A stretch of 64,000 nucleotides of DNA, from positions 1 to 64,000 of the forward strand of contig JAJQOW010000243.1 of the NCBI GenBank assembly GCA_037975125.1. Direction: 5' to 3'. The stretch's first letter is position 1; the number at the start of each line of letters is the position of its first letter. A model generated the notes under the pieces. The model saw only the letters and a list, made by a program, of their open reading frames with translations. It made no database searches and had not been told where the DNA came from. Source of the DNA: Latrodectus hesperus. Taxonomy: Eukaryota > Arthropoda > Arachnida > Araneae > Theridiidae. Below are positions 63,143-64,000 of this stretch, one piece after another. The translations under genes and the position numbers were made by a program.

Positions 63143-64000
63143 TCTAAAACAGTAACCAAGTGAGTAGCCTAGGAATCACTGGGGATAACAGCTCCTATGA
63201 AATTTTAAATGTGATATGGCAGCTGAGACAGAGCTGTGTGGATAACAGAATTTTCAAAGTGAAATGCGGCACCTCGCGCAACAAGGATACAGAAAGAGAA
63301 AATTTTGGGGAAAATTACGGTACCTGTTTTAGGACGATTGACAAAAGGGATGCATTGGTAAAGATTCAAATCCAAACTAGTTGGGGTAAAAAAGAGTTTA
63401 TTTTTCCAGAACGAGGAATCTCCGAATAGAAGGGTCAGTTTAACTTTTAGTTATACTTTTGACCAATGTCAAGATTAATCCAGAACGGTTATTTTTTGTA
63501 GTGGAACAATTAAATTGGGTTAATGCTTTAAATCAAGTGAATTTTTAACTGAAAAAATCTCTCTGCAGAAAGCGCATTTGGGTTTTTAGTTTCCTAGGCA
63601 AGTAATGTTTGAATTCATTCCAAGGCGAAAGCCTCCAAGAACTCTAATGATCTTTTGGAAGAAAATTAAGGCTTTCTCTTGAATTATGGATCTTCAGGGA
63701 TTATCCTTAATCAACATAAGCATGGCGTCAATTAAGAGTTTTTCCTTCTCTAGAAACATTACGTAAGGACTGATTTTTATTTTTTCAAATTATCGAGTAC
63801 ATTTTCAATGGTCATAACAAGTGATTCATTGAAAAAAATAAGAATGGAAAATATGACCGCGCTATGGGTTTCGGGAAGAATATGTCAAGTGCAACTCTCT
63901 CTTGCTCCGCCATGATGTTTAAAGACACCGTGTCCCTTCATGGCTTGGTTGGACAAGTTTTATTTATGTGACTTTCATGTTAAATTATTATTAGTATGCT
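63143..64000 (-). mobile_element. LINE copy D, partial, runs off the window
   Basis: Very close match to 4,318-5,184 of copy A: same order, few substitutions and small indels, including the 'catggcgtcaattaagagtttttcctt' region found in no other copy. The low-coordinate end lacks the C-terminal RNase H part present in copy A. It includes the upstream half of the RNase H domain (63,160-63,430). It continues beyond position 64,000. Confidence 0.8.

Overview
The window is 64 kb of very AT-rich eukaryotic DNA. It contains no host protein-coding gene, tRNA or rRNA that I can support. The long open stretches are all remains of transposable elements. I infer an arthropod, most likely a spider or other arachnid. 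The grounds are the DUF4817-type mariner transposase, the Tc1-like transposases, a ZBED5-like hAT and a non-LTR retrotransposon with a C-terminal RNase H domain, together with the base composition. No single marker proves this.

From 1 to about 53 kb the sequence is a decayed array of large duplicated blocks. The same blocks recur in broadly the same order, each time carrying a broken minus-strand non-LTR retrotransposon (LINE) at the same relative place: 3.8-5.3, 20.8-23.0, 38.5-40.8 and 51.1-52.3 kb. A fifth piece at 63.1-64.0 kb runs off the edge. The clearest pair is 30.3-38.1 kb against 44.4-51.0 kb. These match almost continuously, at an offset of about 14.1 kb before 32.8 kb and 12.8 kb after it. 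The step is a mariner insertion present in only one copy. Many block copies share an old core of about 50 bp ending in ttggtagtta, seen about 18 times.

Later events are laid over the array: a tRNA-derived SINE with target-site duplications (6.2-6.4 kb, and a second copy at 41.7 kb), two long TA microsatellites, a 49-bp minisatellite (13.1 kb), a quasi-palindrome (42.9 kb) and a GC-rich filler at a deletion junction (43.0 kb).

From 53 to 60.6 kb the sequence is a transposon cluster. It holds a Tc1 fragment (53.1-53.7), a hAT pseudogene (54.8-55.85), a mariner-like element (55.9-59.0) interrupted by a second, younger DD41D element with terminal repeats of about 280 bp (56.5-58.45), and a complete but broken Tc1-like element (59.06-60.57). 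The last part is unannotatable AT-rich DNA, a threefold tandem repeat of about 240 bp (62.2-62.9) and the fifth LINE piece. Nothing here looks like a working gene system. The interest lies in the duplication history, which can be read from filled and empty insertion sites between copies.
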